This document shows, piece by piece, positions 41,122-50,533 of a DNA stretch of 64,000 bases. The first letter of the stretch is position 1. Every line of letters starts with the position of its first letter. The stretch covers positions 1,612,001 to 1,676,000 of the forward strand of contig OZ006972.1 in NCBI GenBank assembly GCA_963931255.1, read 5' to 3'. A program made the translations under genes and the position numbers. The notes below the pieces were generated by a model, which was given only the letters and a program-made list of their open reading frames with translations, ran no database searches and was not told the DNA's origin. The stretch is from CALUVN01 sp944323595 (GTDB taxonomy: Bacteria; Cyanobacteriota; Vampirovibrionia; Gastranaerophilales; Gastranaerophilaceae).

Positions 41122-43029
41122 CTATTTAGCCCAGAATTTCCAGAAGCTTTTGCGGGATTTTTTGTCTGCAGATGCTGTTTTATCGGAAGCTTTTGCGTTA
41201 TCCTGTTTTGTTTGCAATGTTTGAACAGGTTTTTCATGGGCTGTCCACATAGCTTTGAAATCAGGTGTCGGGGTTCTCTTTACAGGAGGATGAGGATTAA
41301 ATGCACTCATTGCAAGTGTATCAATATATTTTTGTGTAAAATGTGCATAGTCAAAGAATGATATACCTTTTAGACCGAGTTTTCTTATTTCGTAAATTTG
41401 TCTAATCATATCTTCTTCGGTTCCGTGCATAAAGCTTACGAATAGACCGGCAATTAAATCAGTTCCTGCTGATTTTGAGTTAACAACTTCTCTTATCATT
41501 GAATTAGCGACAGTAGAATCGCAGGTTAAAAGCAGCGGAGTGAATCCGTTTACGTAACCGCGTAAAGACCATACTCTCCAGTCTTGTTGTTTATTTGCTA
41601 ATGCAGATGCTCTATCCGGAAATATAACGGTACTTACATACACTTTTTTCTTATTTCCTAAAGTACCGACTTTTCTAACCATATTAGTAATTTTTTCTCT
41701 GCGGTATTCACACCAAACTTCCCATAAAGGATCATCCATTTTAATATTTATAGGGTCAACTCCGTGCAGTGCACTAAAGTCTTTTCTTGCAAAAGATGTA
41801 TAGCCCCAGCTATAAGTATCACTTTTAGCCACAGCCTGCGGGTATCTGATATAATCCAGATTAATTCCGTCCGGTTTGTATTCCTGAATAATTTCTGTTA
41901 TCAGGCTCATCAGGAATTCCTGAACGGCAGGATTTGCAGGATCTAAGAAATATCCGTTATGTTCTGCTACCGATTGGGTCGGAGCGTTGTAATCAGCGAA
42001 TTTTTTGTTCTTATTTGCCCATTCAGGTTTTACAGCCAGAATGTTTTTTGCATTTGAATACGGATAGGAATTTCCGACATAGAAAGTTTCAAACCATACG
42101 TGAAGCTTCATACCGTGTTTGTGTGCTTCTTTAATCCATATTTGCAGCGGATCAAATCCTGAAAAATTTTCTCTTTGTTTTACAAAACCGTAAGATGCCA
42201 TTACGTCGCTCGGGTAAATAGTCCGTCCGTGATAGTATGTTTCAAGAAAAATAGTGTTAATTCCTGCAAGTTTGAGTTTATCAATCGTTGCTTCTATCTC
42301 ATCACGATTTTTTTCAACGGGTCTTAGCCAGACTGCTTTTGTTTCGTACTGGCTGTATGGCAGAGCCGTTCTTATTGCCATATTTGCAGATTCTATTGCC
42401 TTTTTTGAAAAATCATCTATCTTTGCGGGGAAATGTTTTGCAAGTTTTAAATATTCTGTAGATTCAGAGATGTATTCAGACGGTACTTTGCTTTTGTAGT
42501 CGTTTCTGTAACGCTTATAAAATTCTACCATTTCGGTAGCTTCTTTTATTTTTTCTTCCGCTTCAAACAGGTAGCTTTCTGATGTCAGGTATGTATTAAG
42601 TGTCATATTAGGCAAATCAATATAGATTTTTGTCCCTACCGTAATATTTTTGTTAATCCAGTTTTGAGCCTTGCCGTGTCCGCTGATTACAAAACCGTTT
42701 TTAGGAATATAGGAATCAGCACCGCTTATGGATTTTACAGTGTTGCCCTCAACAATAGCTTCTGTTCCGTATTCGTTTGTGTTAGTTCTCTCTCCGTATG
42801 CCGGTGTATAAATTACCAGCTGATTGGCGCCGCGGACTCCGGGAAAATAAGTCCCTGTTGTATTGTTATGTATACTCGGGTCTATTTTTGATATTGCACG
42901 GTTTGATTGTGCAAACAGGATTTCATTTTTCGAGAGTATATATGGAGCATAAGCATTGATAACATCAGCCGCAAGAACCTGTGCAGCTGTCATTATTATT
43001 AAAGATATACTGATTATAATTTTTTTCAT
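41122..43029 (-). CDS. Exported glycoside-hydrolase-like protein (GHL10/DUF187)
   Basis: 635 residues with a signal peptide (MKKIIISISLIIMTAAQVLA). The C-terminal half (about 225-570) is the GHL10 TIM-barrel-like domain: TKAVWLRPVEKNRDEIEATI, FLETYYHGRTIYPS, GMKLHVWFETFYVGNSYP, GINLDYIRYP and ISFFDYAHF. The family includes putative periplasmic or surface glycosidases acting on peptidoglycan or polysaccharide; the catalytic activity is little characterised. Next to a TPR gene on the same strand with a 3-base gap. Confidence 0.9.
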   Translation of the reverse strand: MKKIIISISLIIMTAAQVLAADVINAYAPYILSKNEILFAQSNRAISKIDPSIHNNTTGTYFPGVRGANQLVIYTPAYGERTNTNEYGTEAIVEGNTVKSISGADSYIPKNGFVISGHGKAQNWINKNITVGTKIYIDLPNMTLNTYLTSESYLFEAEEKIKEATEMVEFYKRYRNDYKSKVPSEYISESTEYLKLAKHFPAKIDDFSKKAIESANMAIRTALPYSQYETKAVWLRPVEKNRDEIEATIDKLKLAGINTIFLETYYHGRTIYPSDVMASYGFVKQRENFSGFDPLQIWIKEAHKHGMKLHVWFETFYVGNSYPYSNAKNILAVKPEWANKNKKFADYNAPTQSVAEHNGYFLDPANPAVQEFLMSLITEIIQEYKPDGINLDYIRYPQAVAKSDTYSWGYTSFARKDFSALHGVDPINIKMDDPLWEVWCEYRREKITNMVRKVGTLGNKKKVYVSTVIFPDRASALANKQQDWRVWSLRGYVNGFTPLLLTCDSTVANSMIREVVNSKSAGTDLIAGLFVSFMHGTEEDMIRQIYEIRKLGLKGISFFDYAHFTQKYIDTLAMSAFNPHPPVKRTPTPDFKAMWTAHEKPVQTLQTKQDNAKASDKTASADKKSRKSFWKFWAK

Positions 43030-43032
43030 TTA

Positions 43033-43698
43033 TTACTCCCGAATGAAATAATAATATTCAGAATTTTCGTAATTTAACGAGTTAATTTGGTTTATTTTTT
43101 CTTGAAGTTCTGTGTTATCCGGGTATATTTTCAATGATGCCTCATAGAATTCCCGGGCTTTAATTAAATCTGCAAGTTTTTCATAAGTTTTACCTAATTT
43201 CAAATTTAAATCATAGCTGTTGCTATATCCATTATTATACGATATCAGGTAATAATTTAATGCCCTTTTGTAGTTATTTCTTTTGTAGAAAAATTCTCCG
43301 AAGTAGAAATTTGCGTAAGGATCACGTGCATTTAAATTTGTTGCTCTGTAAAAATATTCTTTAGCCAGTCTGTCAATTTTCTTTTCGTCATAGATTCTTC
43401 CGAGTTGAACGCAAGGATAAATTTGTGACGGATCAATTTTGGTAAGCAGTTGATACTTGCCCATTGCTAAATCGAAAAATTTTAGTTTATCCTCCTTGCT
43501 TTCCGCGGTTTCTCCATTGTAGAAAAGATATTCAGCCTCTGCCTCAATGGAAGTTTTGTCTAACTTGGAATAGTCCACAAATATGTCATTCAACTCTATG
43601 CGGCCGGTTTGGAATGAATAAACCGGAACCGCTGGAGTCAATGTTAATAATAAAAACAGAGATATAATATTTTTACAAATCTTCAAATGACGGACCAT
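43033..43698 (-). CDS. Exported TPR-repeat protein
   Basis: 221 residues from the chosen start. An N-terminal signal peptide (ICKNIISLFLLLTLTPAVPVYS) is followed by several TPR units: YPCVQLGRIYDEKKIDRLAKEYF, PYANFYFGEFFYKRNNYKRALNYY, and SYDLNLKLGKTYEKLADLIKARE, each with the usual small-residue pattern. TPRs mediate protein contacts, so this probably assembles an envelope complex. The start is unclear: ATG 43698 and a TTG a few codons later both give the signal peptide, and neither has a ribosome binding site. It overlaps the preceding gene by 26 bases, suggesting coupling. Confidence 0.72.
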   Translation of the reverse strand: MVRHLKICKNIISLFLLLTLTPAVPVYSFQTGRIELNDIFVDYSKLDKTSIEAEAEYLFYNGETAESKEDKLKFFDLAMGKYQLLTKIDPSQIYPCVQLGRIYDEKKIDRLAKEYFYRATNLNARDPYANFYFGEFFYKRNNYKRALNYYLISYNNGYSNSYDLNLKLGKTYEKLADLIKAREFYEASLKIYPDNTELQEKINQINSLNYENSEYYYFIRE

Positions 43699-43993
43699 AT
43701 TTAATATCGTGATGCATTGACTTACCGTCATCGTATGCCGGATCAATGTAAATAAAAGCGTTTCTAATCCATCTGACAACCGCAGGAGAATTATTATAAC
43801 GTTCTCTTACGGAATTGGTGTATTCAACACCTGTGGCGCGTGCTTTGCTTGACTGAACTGAATCAGCCGTAAGAGTTGAATACCCTTGCAATTTTAATTC
43901 ATCAAACGAAGATGCCTGCTCTGTAGCAATTACAGCATAAGCAGGCGCAGCAAGCGTTACCAGCATTCCAATTACAAATAATTTACTTTTCAT
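43673..43993 (-). CDS. Small exported hypothetical protein
   Basis: 106 residues, not recognised. Signal peptide MKSKLFVIGMLVTLAAPAYA with a clear AYA cleavage site, then a mature part of about 85 residues rich in Ser, Ala and Tyr. AGAGG lies 5 bases before the ATG at 43993. It starts the operon that continues with the TPR and GHL10-like genes, so a periplasmic job connected with them is likely. Confidence 0.68.
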   Translation of the reverse strand: MKSKLFVIGMLVTLAAPAYAVIATEQASSFDELKLQGYSTLTADSVQSSKARATGVEYTNSVRERYNNSPAVVRWIRNAFIYIDPAYDDGKSMHHDIKYGPSFEDL

Positions 43994-44078
43994 GTACACC
44001 TCTGTTTTTACCTAATTATAATACATTTAAGGACATCTACAAAAACATTATAAATTCTTTACAAAGATTATACATGGA

Positions 44079-45134
44079 TTATTTGTAGGATTTTATTATA
44101 ATTTCTTCCAATTTTTCGAGAAGATTTTCTTCCGGAACTTTAGCAATGATTTCGCCTTTTTTAAAGATATACCCCTCTTTTATGCCGCCTGCAATCCCAA
44201 AATCGGCATGTCTGGCTTCTCCGGGACCATTTACCGCACATCCCATGGTTGCAATAGTTATTGGCAGGTCAAGGTTTTTAAATTTTTCTTCTACTTTTTT
44301 CGCAAGAGATATTAAATCTATCTGAGTTCTCCCACATGTTGGGCATGATACAAAATTAACTCCGCGTTCTCTTAAGCCGAGTGATTTTAAAATTTGAAAT
44401 CCTGCATCAACTTCTTCAACGGGGTTTTCAGTAAGGGAAACTCTTATTGTATCGCCAATCCCCTCGGCAAGAAGTGTTCCGAGTCCCACTGATGATTTAA
44501 TCAATCCGCCTTTTAATGTTCCTGCTTCCGTGACTCCGAGGTGCAGCGGGTAATCAATCTTTTGTGATATAGAGCGGTATGCTTCTATTGTCGTCAAAAC
44601 ATCTGACGATTTTAGCGAAACTTTTATTAAATCAAAATCCAAATCTTCTAGAATTTGGATATGTTTCAACGCGCTTTTCACCATTTTTTCCGAGAGCGGA
44701 ATATTTTCTTCCAGAAGTTCTTTTTCAAGTGAACCTGCATTAACCCCTATTCTTATAGGAATTTGTTGCTGCTTTGCAAGTGAAACTACTTTTTCCACAT
44801 TTTCACGTTTCCCGATATTTCCCGGATTTAAACGGAGTGCGCTTATGCCGTTATTAATACATTGAATAGCCAGTCTGTAATCAAAATGTATATCAGCAAT
44901 TAAAGGAACCGGAGAACGTTTTACAAGCTCTTTTATTGCGTCTGCCGCATCTTTATTAAGTACAGCTAGTCTGACAAGTTCACATCCGTGCTCTGTAAGT
45001 TCAGAAATCTGTGACATTGTAGCATCAACGTCACGGGTATCTGTGTTGCACATTGATTGCACACTAATTGGTGCACCGTTGCCAATTTTTACATTTCCGA
45101 TATTAATTTCTTTTGTTTTTCTTCTGTTTATCAT
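44079..45134 (-). CDS. ispG: (E)-4-hydroxy-3-methylbut-2-enyl-diphosphate synthase IspG
   Basis: 351 residues. Iron-sulfur enzyme of the MEP isoprenoid pathway. Motifs: the first residues KEINIGNVKIGNGAPISVQS (MEP-cyclodiphosphate pocket), LIADIHFDYRLA, RLNPGNIG, and cluster cysteines in VSCPTCGR and TMGCAVNGPGEA. The start at 45134 fits the family; upstream in-frame ATGs would add an unusual hydrophobic extension. No clear ribosome binding site. Divergent from the phosphoesterase gene with a 39-base gap. Confidence 0.95.
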   Translation of the reverse strand: MINRRKTKEINIGNVKIGNGAPISVQSMCNTDTRDVDATMSQISELTEHGCELVRLAVLNKDAADAIKELVKRSPVPLIADIHFDYRLAIQCINNGISALRLNPGNIGKRENVEKVVSLAKQQQIPIRIGVNAGSLEKELLEENIPLSEKMVKSALKHIQILEDLDFDLIKVSLKSSDVLTTIEAYRSISQKIDYPLHLGVTEAGTLKGGLIKSSVGLGTLLAEGIGDTIRVSLTENPVEEVDAGFQILKSLGLRERGVNFVSCPTCGRTQIDLISLAKKVEEKFKNLDLPITIATMGCAVNGPGEARHADFGIAGGIKEGYIFKKGEIIAKVPEENLLEKLEEIIIKSYK

Positions 45135-45173
45135 AGAATTATTGTAGCACATAAAAAAATAGAGGGAGTAATT

Positions 45174-45908
45174 ATGAAAATAGCAGTAATTTCTGACATC
45201 CACGCAAACTATCAGGCTTTAGAAGCCGTAATGAAAGATATAAAACAAGAAAAATGCGATAAAGTTTTCTGTCTTGGCGATCTTGCAATGGCAGGACCAC
45301 AGCCGCACATGGTAATAGATTTTGTAAGAAAACAAACGGACTGGACTGTAATTCAGGGGAATACGGATAAGCTGATTGCGGAATATACAGAGCAGACTTA
45401 TGAAGATGTAAAAAAGATGTATCCGATGATGGCAAATGCACTTGCGGATGATGTCAAAATTTTGGAAACTGATAAAAAAGAATATTTAAGAAATCTGCCG
45501 CCGCAGTTAGAACTTGAGATTGAAAATATAAAAGTTCTACTGGTGCATGGGTCTCCTAGAAAAAACAACGAAAATATTTTCCCTGATATGCCTGTAAATG
45601 AAGTTGAAGAAATGATAAAAGGTACGGATGCAGATTTGATATTCTGCGGGCATACCCACCAGCCATGCGGCTATCAGACTTCTACAAAGCAGACTGTTGT
45701 AAATGTCGGCAGTGTAGGCAGACCTATGACAGAAGTTCCTGATGCCTGTTATGTCATAGCGGATTTTAACAACGGCGGGTTTTCTATCAACCATAAATTT
45801 ATAGATTATGACCGGAAAATGGCGGCAGAAATCGTTATGGCAAGAGGTTATGAGGGGGCTGACAAGATTGCCGGATTGCTTTTAAATCCGACAGAAAGAC
45901 ATGTGTAA
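45174..45908 (+). CDS. Metallophosphoesterase (YfcE/MJ0936-like)
   Basis: 244 residues. Calcineurin-like phosphoesterase fold with all metal motifs: SDIHANYQAL, CLGDLAMAGP, GNTDK, VHGSPR, and CGHTHQP. Such enzymes are single-domain phosphodiesterases or diadenosine-tetraphosphatase-like; the substrate is not predictable. GGGAG lies 5 bases before the ATG at 45174. Confidence 0.9.
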   Translation: MKIAVISDIHANYQALEAVMKDIKQEKCDKVFCLGDLAMAGPQPHMVIDFVRKQTDWTVIQGNTDKLIAEYTEQTYEDVKKMYPMMANALADDVKILETDKKEYLRNLPPQLELEIENIKVLLVHGSPRKNNENIFPDMPVNEVEEMIKGTDADLIFCGHTHQPCGYQTSTKQTVVNVGSVGRPMTEVPDACYVIADFNNGGFSINHKFIDYDRKMAAEIVMARGYEGADKIAGLLLNPTERHV

Positions 45909-45944
45909 GCTCTACATATTTAATTAAATATTTGATTTCGTATA

Positions 45945-46613
45945 CTAAACAAGACCCTCTTTAAGTGCTTTTACTGCAGCCTGCGTTCTGTCATCAACTA
46001 CAAGTTTTTGAATAATATTACAAACGTGAGCTTTTGCGGTATGTTCTGATATAGTCAGAGCTTCTGCAATTTCGCAGTTGGATTTTCCGTCTACAATAAG
46101 CTTTAAGACTTCATATTCGCGCTGGGTCAAGTTTGCGTGTTGTTCTTTAAACATGGCTCTTGACATTTGTCGCGGAGGAATGACTCCGCAATTTTTATCG
46201 CGTAATATCGGTACTACCTGCGGATCAAGCCACATTGCGCCGTCTTTTATTGTTTTTATAATCATCTTTAAAACTTCTGTGTTGATATCTTTCATCACAT
46301 AAGCCCGTGCTCCTGCCTGCAATGCTGCTAACACTTCTTCTTCACTCAGATGTGATGTTAAAATTACTATTTTTGCCTGCGGATAACGTTCAATTATCCG
46401 TTTTGTTGCTTCAATTCCGCTTATATCCGGCAGACCCAAATCCATTAAAACAACATCGGGGTGCGTAATTATATAATTTTCTACAGCTTCTTTGCCGCTT
46501 TGTGCTTCTGAAATTATTTCGAGTTCGTTCTGCTCTTCAAATAGTGATTTCAGTCCGACTCGCATAAGTTTTTGATCTTCTACTAATAATACTTTTACAG
46601 GTTTATTACTCAT
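45945..46613 (-). CDS. NarL/FixJ-family response regulator, orphan
   Basis: 222 residues. Receiver domain with Asp58 (DVVLMDLGLP), switch Thr/Ser in VILTSH and lysine in VMKDI, a linker with an unusual insertion (DKNCGVIPPRQMSRAM), then a LuxR-type DNA-binding domain (LTQREYEVLKLI; ALTISEHTAKAHVCNI). No kinase gene is adjacent. It could be served by the soluble kinase at 35054 or another kinase. Confidence 0.92.
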   Translation of the reverse strand: MSNKPVKVLLVEDQKLMRVGLKSLFEEQNELEIISEAQSGKEAVENYIITHPDVVLMDLGLPDISGIEATKRIIERYPQAKIVILTSHLSEEEVLAALQAGARAYVMKDINTEVLKMIIKTIKDGAMWLDPQVVPILRDKNCGVIPPRQMSRAMFKEQHANLTQREYEVLKLIVDGKSNCEIAEALTISEHTAKAHVCNIIQKLVVDDRTQAAVKALKEGLV

Positions 46614-46864
46614 GTTTTCGCCTTTCTGATTTTCTTACTTTTGGATATTATTACTCTATAATTTATTTATTCAGCTTGTATTCCCTTATGTAAATTCTCT
46701 GGTGATTATATTTTCTTCTTATTACTTTTAATTTTTATTTTAGTTAAATTTATAAAAAATTTAATGAAAACTTAATATTACCGGTATGGAAAAATTTTTC
46801 TATTTGGTTTAAAATAGTAATAATAGAAAAAGTAAAGTGTGTCGGGTTTATAAGGACAAACATT

Positions 46865-48481
46865 ATGAAATACTCAAGATACTCAGTCGTAATAATAGGC
46901 AGCGGAATAGCAGGTTTGTATGCTGCATTAAAAATAGAGCAGCAGGCAAAGTTGCCTGATGGCATTCTGTTAATAACAAAAGGCAAATTGGGAGAAAGTA
47001 ATTCACGTTATGCACAGGGCGGAATGGTCGCAGTTTTGAAAGAAAATAAAGAAGATTCCGTAACTTCGCATGTAAGTGATACTATTCGAGCCGGTGCCGG
47101 ATTGAGTGATTTTAATACTGTTAAATTTATCTCAGAAAATTCCGATACTGTAGTAAAAGATTTGCTTGATTTAGGAGTTGAATTTGACCGTGACGAGAAC
47201 AATAATTTAACGTTTACAATGGAAGCAGCACACAGCGCCCGAAGAATTCTTCATGCAGGCGGCGATGCAACAGGTCGTATGATGGAGCAGGCTCTTTCTA
47301 AAAAAGTTCGAGAGAATGCCAATATTGATATATATGAAGAAACAATGGCTGTGGAATTGCTTATGAATTCGGACTCTGAATGCAGAGGGCTCGTAGTATA
47401 TAATGAACTTGCAGACGCTTATGAAACTATATATTCATCAGCAGTAATCCTTGCGACCGGCGGTGTCGGTCAATTATATAAATACACGACAAATCCGGCA
47501 GGTGCAACCGGTGATGGGCTGGCGCTGGCTTACAATGCCGGTGCGGTTATGCAGGATATGGAATTTGTACAATTCCATCCGACAGCTCTGGCGTTTGATG
47601 ATGATGAAAACAGATTTTTGATTTCAGAAGCTGTCCGCGGTGAGGGCGCCAAACTCGTTGACGCTGACGGAATTGAGTTTATGCAAAAGTACGATGAACG
47701 TAAAGAACTTGCGCCGCGGGATATTGTGACACGTGCAAACTTTAACGAAATGCTTGAAAAAGGTTTGGATAATGTTTATCTGAATGCCTCCTGTATTGAT
47801 AAAGATAAACTGGCAAAAAGATTTCCGAATATTTCAAAAAAATGTCTTGAGCATGGAATTGATATAGCACATGATTTTATACCGGTTGCTCCTGCCGCAC
47901 ATTATTTTATGGGAGGGGTTAAAACCGATTTACAGGCAAGAACTTCTATAAAAGGACTTTACGCTATAGGAGAAGTTGCCTCAACCGGTTTGCACGGCGG
48001 AAACAGACTGGCGAGCAACTCTATTCTTGAATGCGTTGTCTGTGCATACGAGGTAGCAGATTATATTAAAACTCTTACGCTGAAAACTCCGAAACAAATT
48101 AATGAAGATATAAAATCTGTTATTGATGAATATTCTCTGCCTCTGGAAAATGAGGATATGGATATTCCAGCAATGAAAAAAGAACTTCAGGAGATTATGT
48201 GGGAAAATGTCGGGATTCTCAGAACGGAAAAATCCTTGATGACGGCTATTGAAAAACTCGGCGATTTACGTATGAAATTTAAGAGAAATATTAAATGCTT
48301 AAATAAAGAAGAATATGAATTTAAAAATATGCTTACAACGGCTATGCTTATAGCTACATCAGCATTGAAGAGAAGAGAATCCAGAGGTGCACACTACAGA
48401 TTGGATTACCTGCAAACTGACGAAGTATGCAGACACAATTGTTTTGACAGAACAGAGGGAGAATTTAGCTTTGTTAAGTAA
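46865..48481 (+). CDS. nadB: L-aspartate oxidase
   Basis: 538 residues. Flavoenzyme that oxidises L-aspartate to iminoaspartate, the first step of de novo NAD synthesis. FAD-binding GSGIAGLYAALKI at the N-terminus, RYAQGGMVAVL, HSARRILHAGGDATG, EFVQFHPTAL, and GLHGGNRLASNSILECVV. The C-terminal helical domain (EEYEFKNMLTTAMLIATSAL) distinguishes it from fumarate reductase. AAGGAC precedes the ATG. It overlaps the nadC start by 11 bases. nadA is not in the window. Confidence 0.95.
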   Translation: MKYSRYSVVIIGSGIAGLYAALKIEQQAKLPDGILLITKGKLGESNSRYAQGGMVAVLKENKEDSVTSHVSDTIRAGAGLSDFNTVKFISENSDTVVKDLLDLGVEFDRDENNNLTFTMEAAHSARRILHAGGDATGRMMEQALSKKVRENANIDIYEETMAVELLMNSDSECRGLVVYNELADAYETIYSSAVILATGGVGQLYKYTTNPAGATGDGLALAYNAGAVMQDMEFVQFHPTALAFDDDENRFLISEAVRGEGAKLVDADGIEFMQKYDERKELAPRDIVTRANFNEMLEKGLDNVYLNASCIDKDKLAKRFPNISKKCLEHGIDIAHDFIPVAPAAHYFMGGVKTDLQARTSIKGLYAIGEVASTGLHGGNRLASNSILECVVCAYEVADYIKTLTLKTPKQINEDIKSVIDEYSLPLENEDMDIPAMKKELQEIMWENVGILRTEKSLMTAIEKLGDLRMKFKRNIKCLNKEEYEFKNMLTTAMLIATSALKRRESRGAHYRLDYLQTDEVCRHNCFDRTEGEFSFVK

Positions 48482-49301
48482 TTTTTATATTGAAGATCAC
48501 GTAAAAGCAGCGTTACAGGAAGACATAGGATTCGGCGATATTACAACAGAAAATTTGGCAGAAGATACCGATATGCTTGATGGATCGCTTGATACAAGAA
48601 GCGATGGAATTCTATGCGGATGTGAAGTCTTTAAAACTGTTTACAAAATTTTGTCACCTGACATTAAAATAAAATTTTATTTTAAAGATGGCGATGAAAT
48701 AAAAAAAGGAGACAAAATTGCCGATATTTCAGGTCCTGCAAAGTATCTTTTAATGGGGGAAAGAGTTGCACTGAATTATATTCAAAGAATGAGCGGTATT
48801 GCAACAGAAACACGCAAATATCAGGATGCAATCGGCTCTTATCCTGCTAAAATTGTCGATACAAGAAAAACAACCCCGAATTTCAGAGCGTTTGAAAAGT
48901 ATTCAGTAAAAACAGGCGGAGGGGCTCTTCACAGATTTAATCTATCGGATTGTGCTATGATTAAAGACAATCACATTCGTCTGGCAGGTTCTATCACAAA
49001 TGCAGTCAACAAATTAAGACAAAACCTGTCACATGCTCACAAGATAGAAGTAGAATGCGATACTCTGGAACAGGTTAAAGAAGCGGTAGCCGTTAAGTCC
49101 GATATTATTATGCTTGATAATATGGATATTGAAACAATGAAAAAAGCCTGTGAAATAATTAACCATCAGGCTATAGTGGAAGCAAGCGGAAATGTTAACC
49201 TCTCTACTGTCAAGGAAATTGCTGCAACCGGAGTCGATATTATCTCCTCAAGTGCAATAGTTGCTAAGGCTCCTACTCTTGATTTAGGACTTGACATGTA
49301 A
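48471..49301 (+). CDS. nadC: Quinolinate phosphoribosyltransferase (decarboxylating)
   Basis: 276 residues, the usual size. It converts quinolinate to nicotinate mononucleotide. Motifs: EDIGFGDITTENL, VALNYIQRMSGIATETRKY, DTRKTTPNFRAFEKYSV, GGGALHRFNLSDCAMIKDNH and a C-terminal EASGNVNLSTVKEIAATGV. The TTG start at 48471, with AGGGAG 10 bases upstream, gives a normal N-terminus; earlier in-frame ATGs would add about 28 extra residues inside nadB. Coupled to nadB. Confidence 0.94.
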   Translation: MLSNFYIEDHVKAALQEDIGFGDITTENLAEDTDMLDGSLDTRSDGILCGCEVFKTVYKILSPDIKIKFYFKDGDEIKKGDKIADISGPAKYLLMGERVALNYIQRMSGIATETRKYQDAIGSYPAKIVDTRKTTPNFRAFEKYSVKTGGGALHRFNLSDCAMIKDNHIRLAGSITNAVNKLRQNLSHAHKIEVECDTLEQVKEAVAVKSDIIMLDNMDIETMKKACEIINHQAIVEASGNVNLSTVKEIAATGVDIISSSAIVAKAPTLDLGLDM

Positions 49302-49367
49302 TCACAATAATGGATATTGAGCCGGATTTAATAACAATTATGATTACTATATCGTAAAAACTATTTA

Positions 49368-49376
49368 TGCTATAAT
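49368..49376 (+). promoter_or_regulatory. Extended -10 promoter of proB, predicting a leaderless message
   Basis: TGCTATAAT ends 6 bases before the proB ATG (49383). With the usual start 6-8 bases after the -10 hexamer, transcription would begin at or within a base or two of the start codon. No ribosome binding site is present. Confidence 0.55.
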
Positions 49377-49382
49377 CAATTT

Positions 49383-50522
49383 ATGGACAGAAAAACTTTT
49401 ACCGATGTTAAACGTATTGTTATTAAATTAGGTACAAATGTTATCAGAGCAGATGACGGCTCTATGTCACTTCCGAGAATTTTTTCGTTTATTGAAAATA
49501 TTTCTGCACTTGTGAAATCAGGAAAAGAAGTAATTGTTATTACATCAGGTGCCGTCGGGATGGGGAAAAAGAAACTTGGGCTTGATAGCACCACGGGAAC
49601 TGCGCTTAAACAGGCATGTGCTGCAATCGGACAATCAAAACTTATGGCAATTTATGAAAGCGGTTTTGATTCCTACGGACTTGTCGCAGCCCAAATACTT
49701 TTGACAGAAGATGATTTTTCAATCCGTACACGTTATCTCAGTTTGAGAACAACTATGAATAAACTTCTGGAACTCGGTGTTACTCCTATAATTAACCAGA
49801 ATGACACAGTATCAACAATAGAAATAGCACCCAGATATGCGGATATGCAAGTTTGTTTTTCTGATAACGATAAGTTATCAGCTCTTGTTGCAAGCGAACT
49901 TGATGCAGATTTATTAATAATACTCTCTGACGTTGACGGACTTTATGATAAAAATCCAAAAGAAAATCCTGATGCTAAAATAATTCATAAAGTAGATGAA
50001 GTTACAGAAGATATTCTTGCTCTCGGCTCCGGAGCCTCAGAGGGCGGACGCGGCGGAATGATTACAAAACTCAAAGCTGCCCAGATGGTTACAAGATACG
50101 GCGGCAGAGTATTGATTGCAAATGGTAAGGTTCCGTATATAATTAAAAAGATTTTTGACGGTGAAGAATACGGCACAATGTTTCTTCCGCAGCACGAGTC
50201 ACTCTCGGATAAAAAGCGCTGGATTGGTTACGCAACTAATATTATCGGAAAAATTATCGTGAATGACGGTGCCAAAAAAGCTTTACTCAACCAGAAAAGT
50301 TTACTTCCCATCGGAGTTGTAGGGGTTGTTAATGAGTTCAACAAAGGTGATGTTGTATCAATAGTAGATGAAAATGGCGGTGAGTTTGCAAGAGGTATTG
50401 TAAATTACAGCTCAGAATCGTGTAAAAAAGTCAGCGGGGCTCACTCTGATGATTTGCTTAAAATATTAGGCTTTAAGAACTATGATGCAATTATTACACG
50501 TGATAATATCACTGTACTTTAA
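49383..50522 (+). CDS. proB: Glutamate 5-kinase
   Basis: 379 residues: an amino-acid kinase domain (about 1-265) and a C-terminal PUA domain, the full bacterial form. First step of proline synthesis, phosphorylating glutamate. Motifs: VIKLGTNVIRADDG, VITSGAVGMGKKKLGL, NQNDTVSTIE, LSDVDGLYDKNP and GGRGGMITKLKAAQ. PUA begins around RWIGYATNIIGKIIV. First gene of proB-proA-tyrA. Confidence 0.96.
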   Translation: MDRKTFTDVKRIVIKLGTNVIRADDGSMSLPRIFSFIENISALVKSGKEVIVITSGAVGMGKKKLGLDSTTGTALKQACAAIGQSKLMAIYESGFDSYGLVAAQILLTEDDFSIRTRYLSLRTTMNKLLELGVTPIINQNDTVSTIEIAPRYADMQVCFSDNDKLSALVASELDADLLIILSDVDGLYDKNPKENPDAKIIHKVDEVTEDILALGSGASEGGRGGMITKLKAAQMVTRYGGRVLIANGKVPYIIKKIFDGEEYGTMFLPQHESLSDKKRWIGYATNIIGKIIVNDGAKKALLNQKSLLPIGVVGVVNEFNKGDVVSIVDENGGEFARGIVNYSSESCKKVSGAHSDDLLKILGFKNYDAIITRDNITVL

Positions 50523-50533
50523 GGAGGACTGTT

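Noticed and set aside
45945..46613. Kinase partner adjacent to the orphan response regulator
   Set aside because: No histidine kinase frame lies on either side within the neighbouring genes.
46614..46864. Riboswitch or NAD-linked operator before nadB
   Set aside because: I see only an AT-rich promoter region; no conserved riboswitch core or clear operator palindrome.
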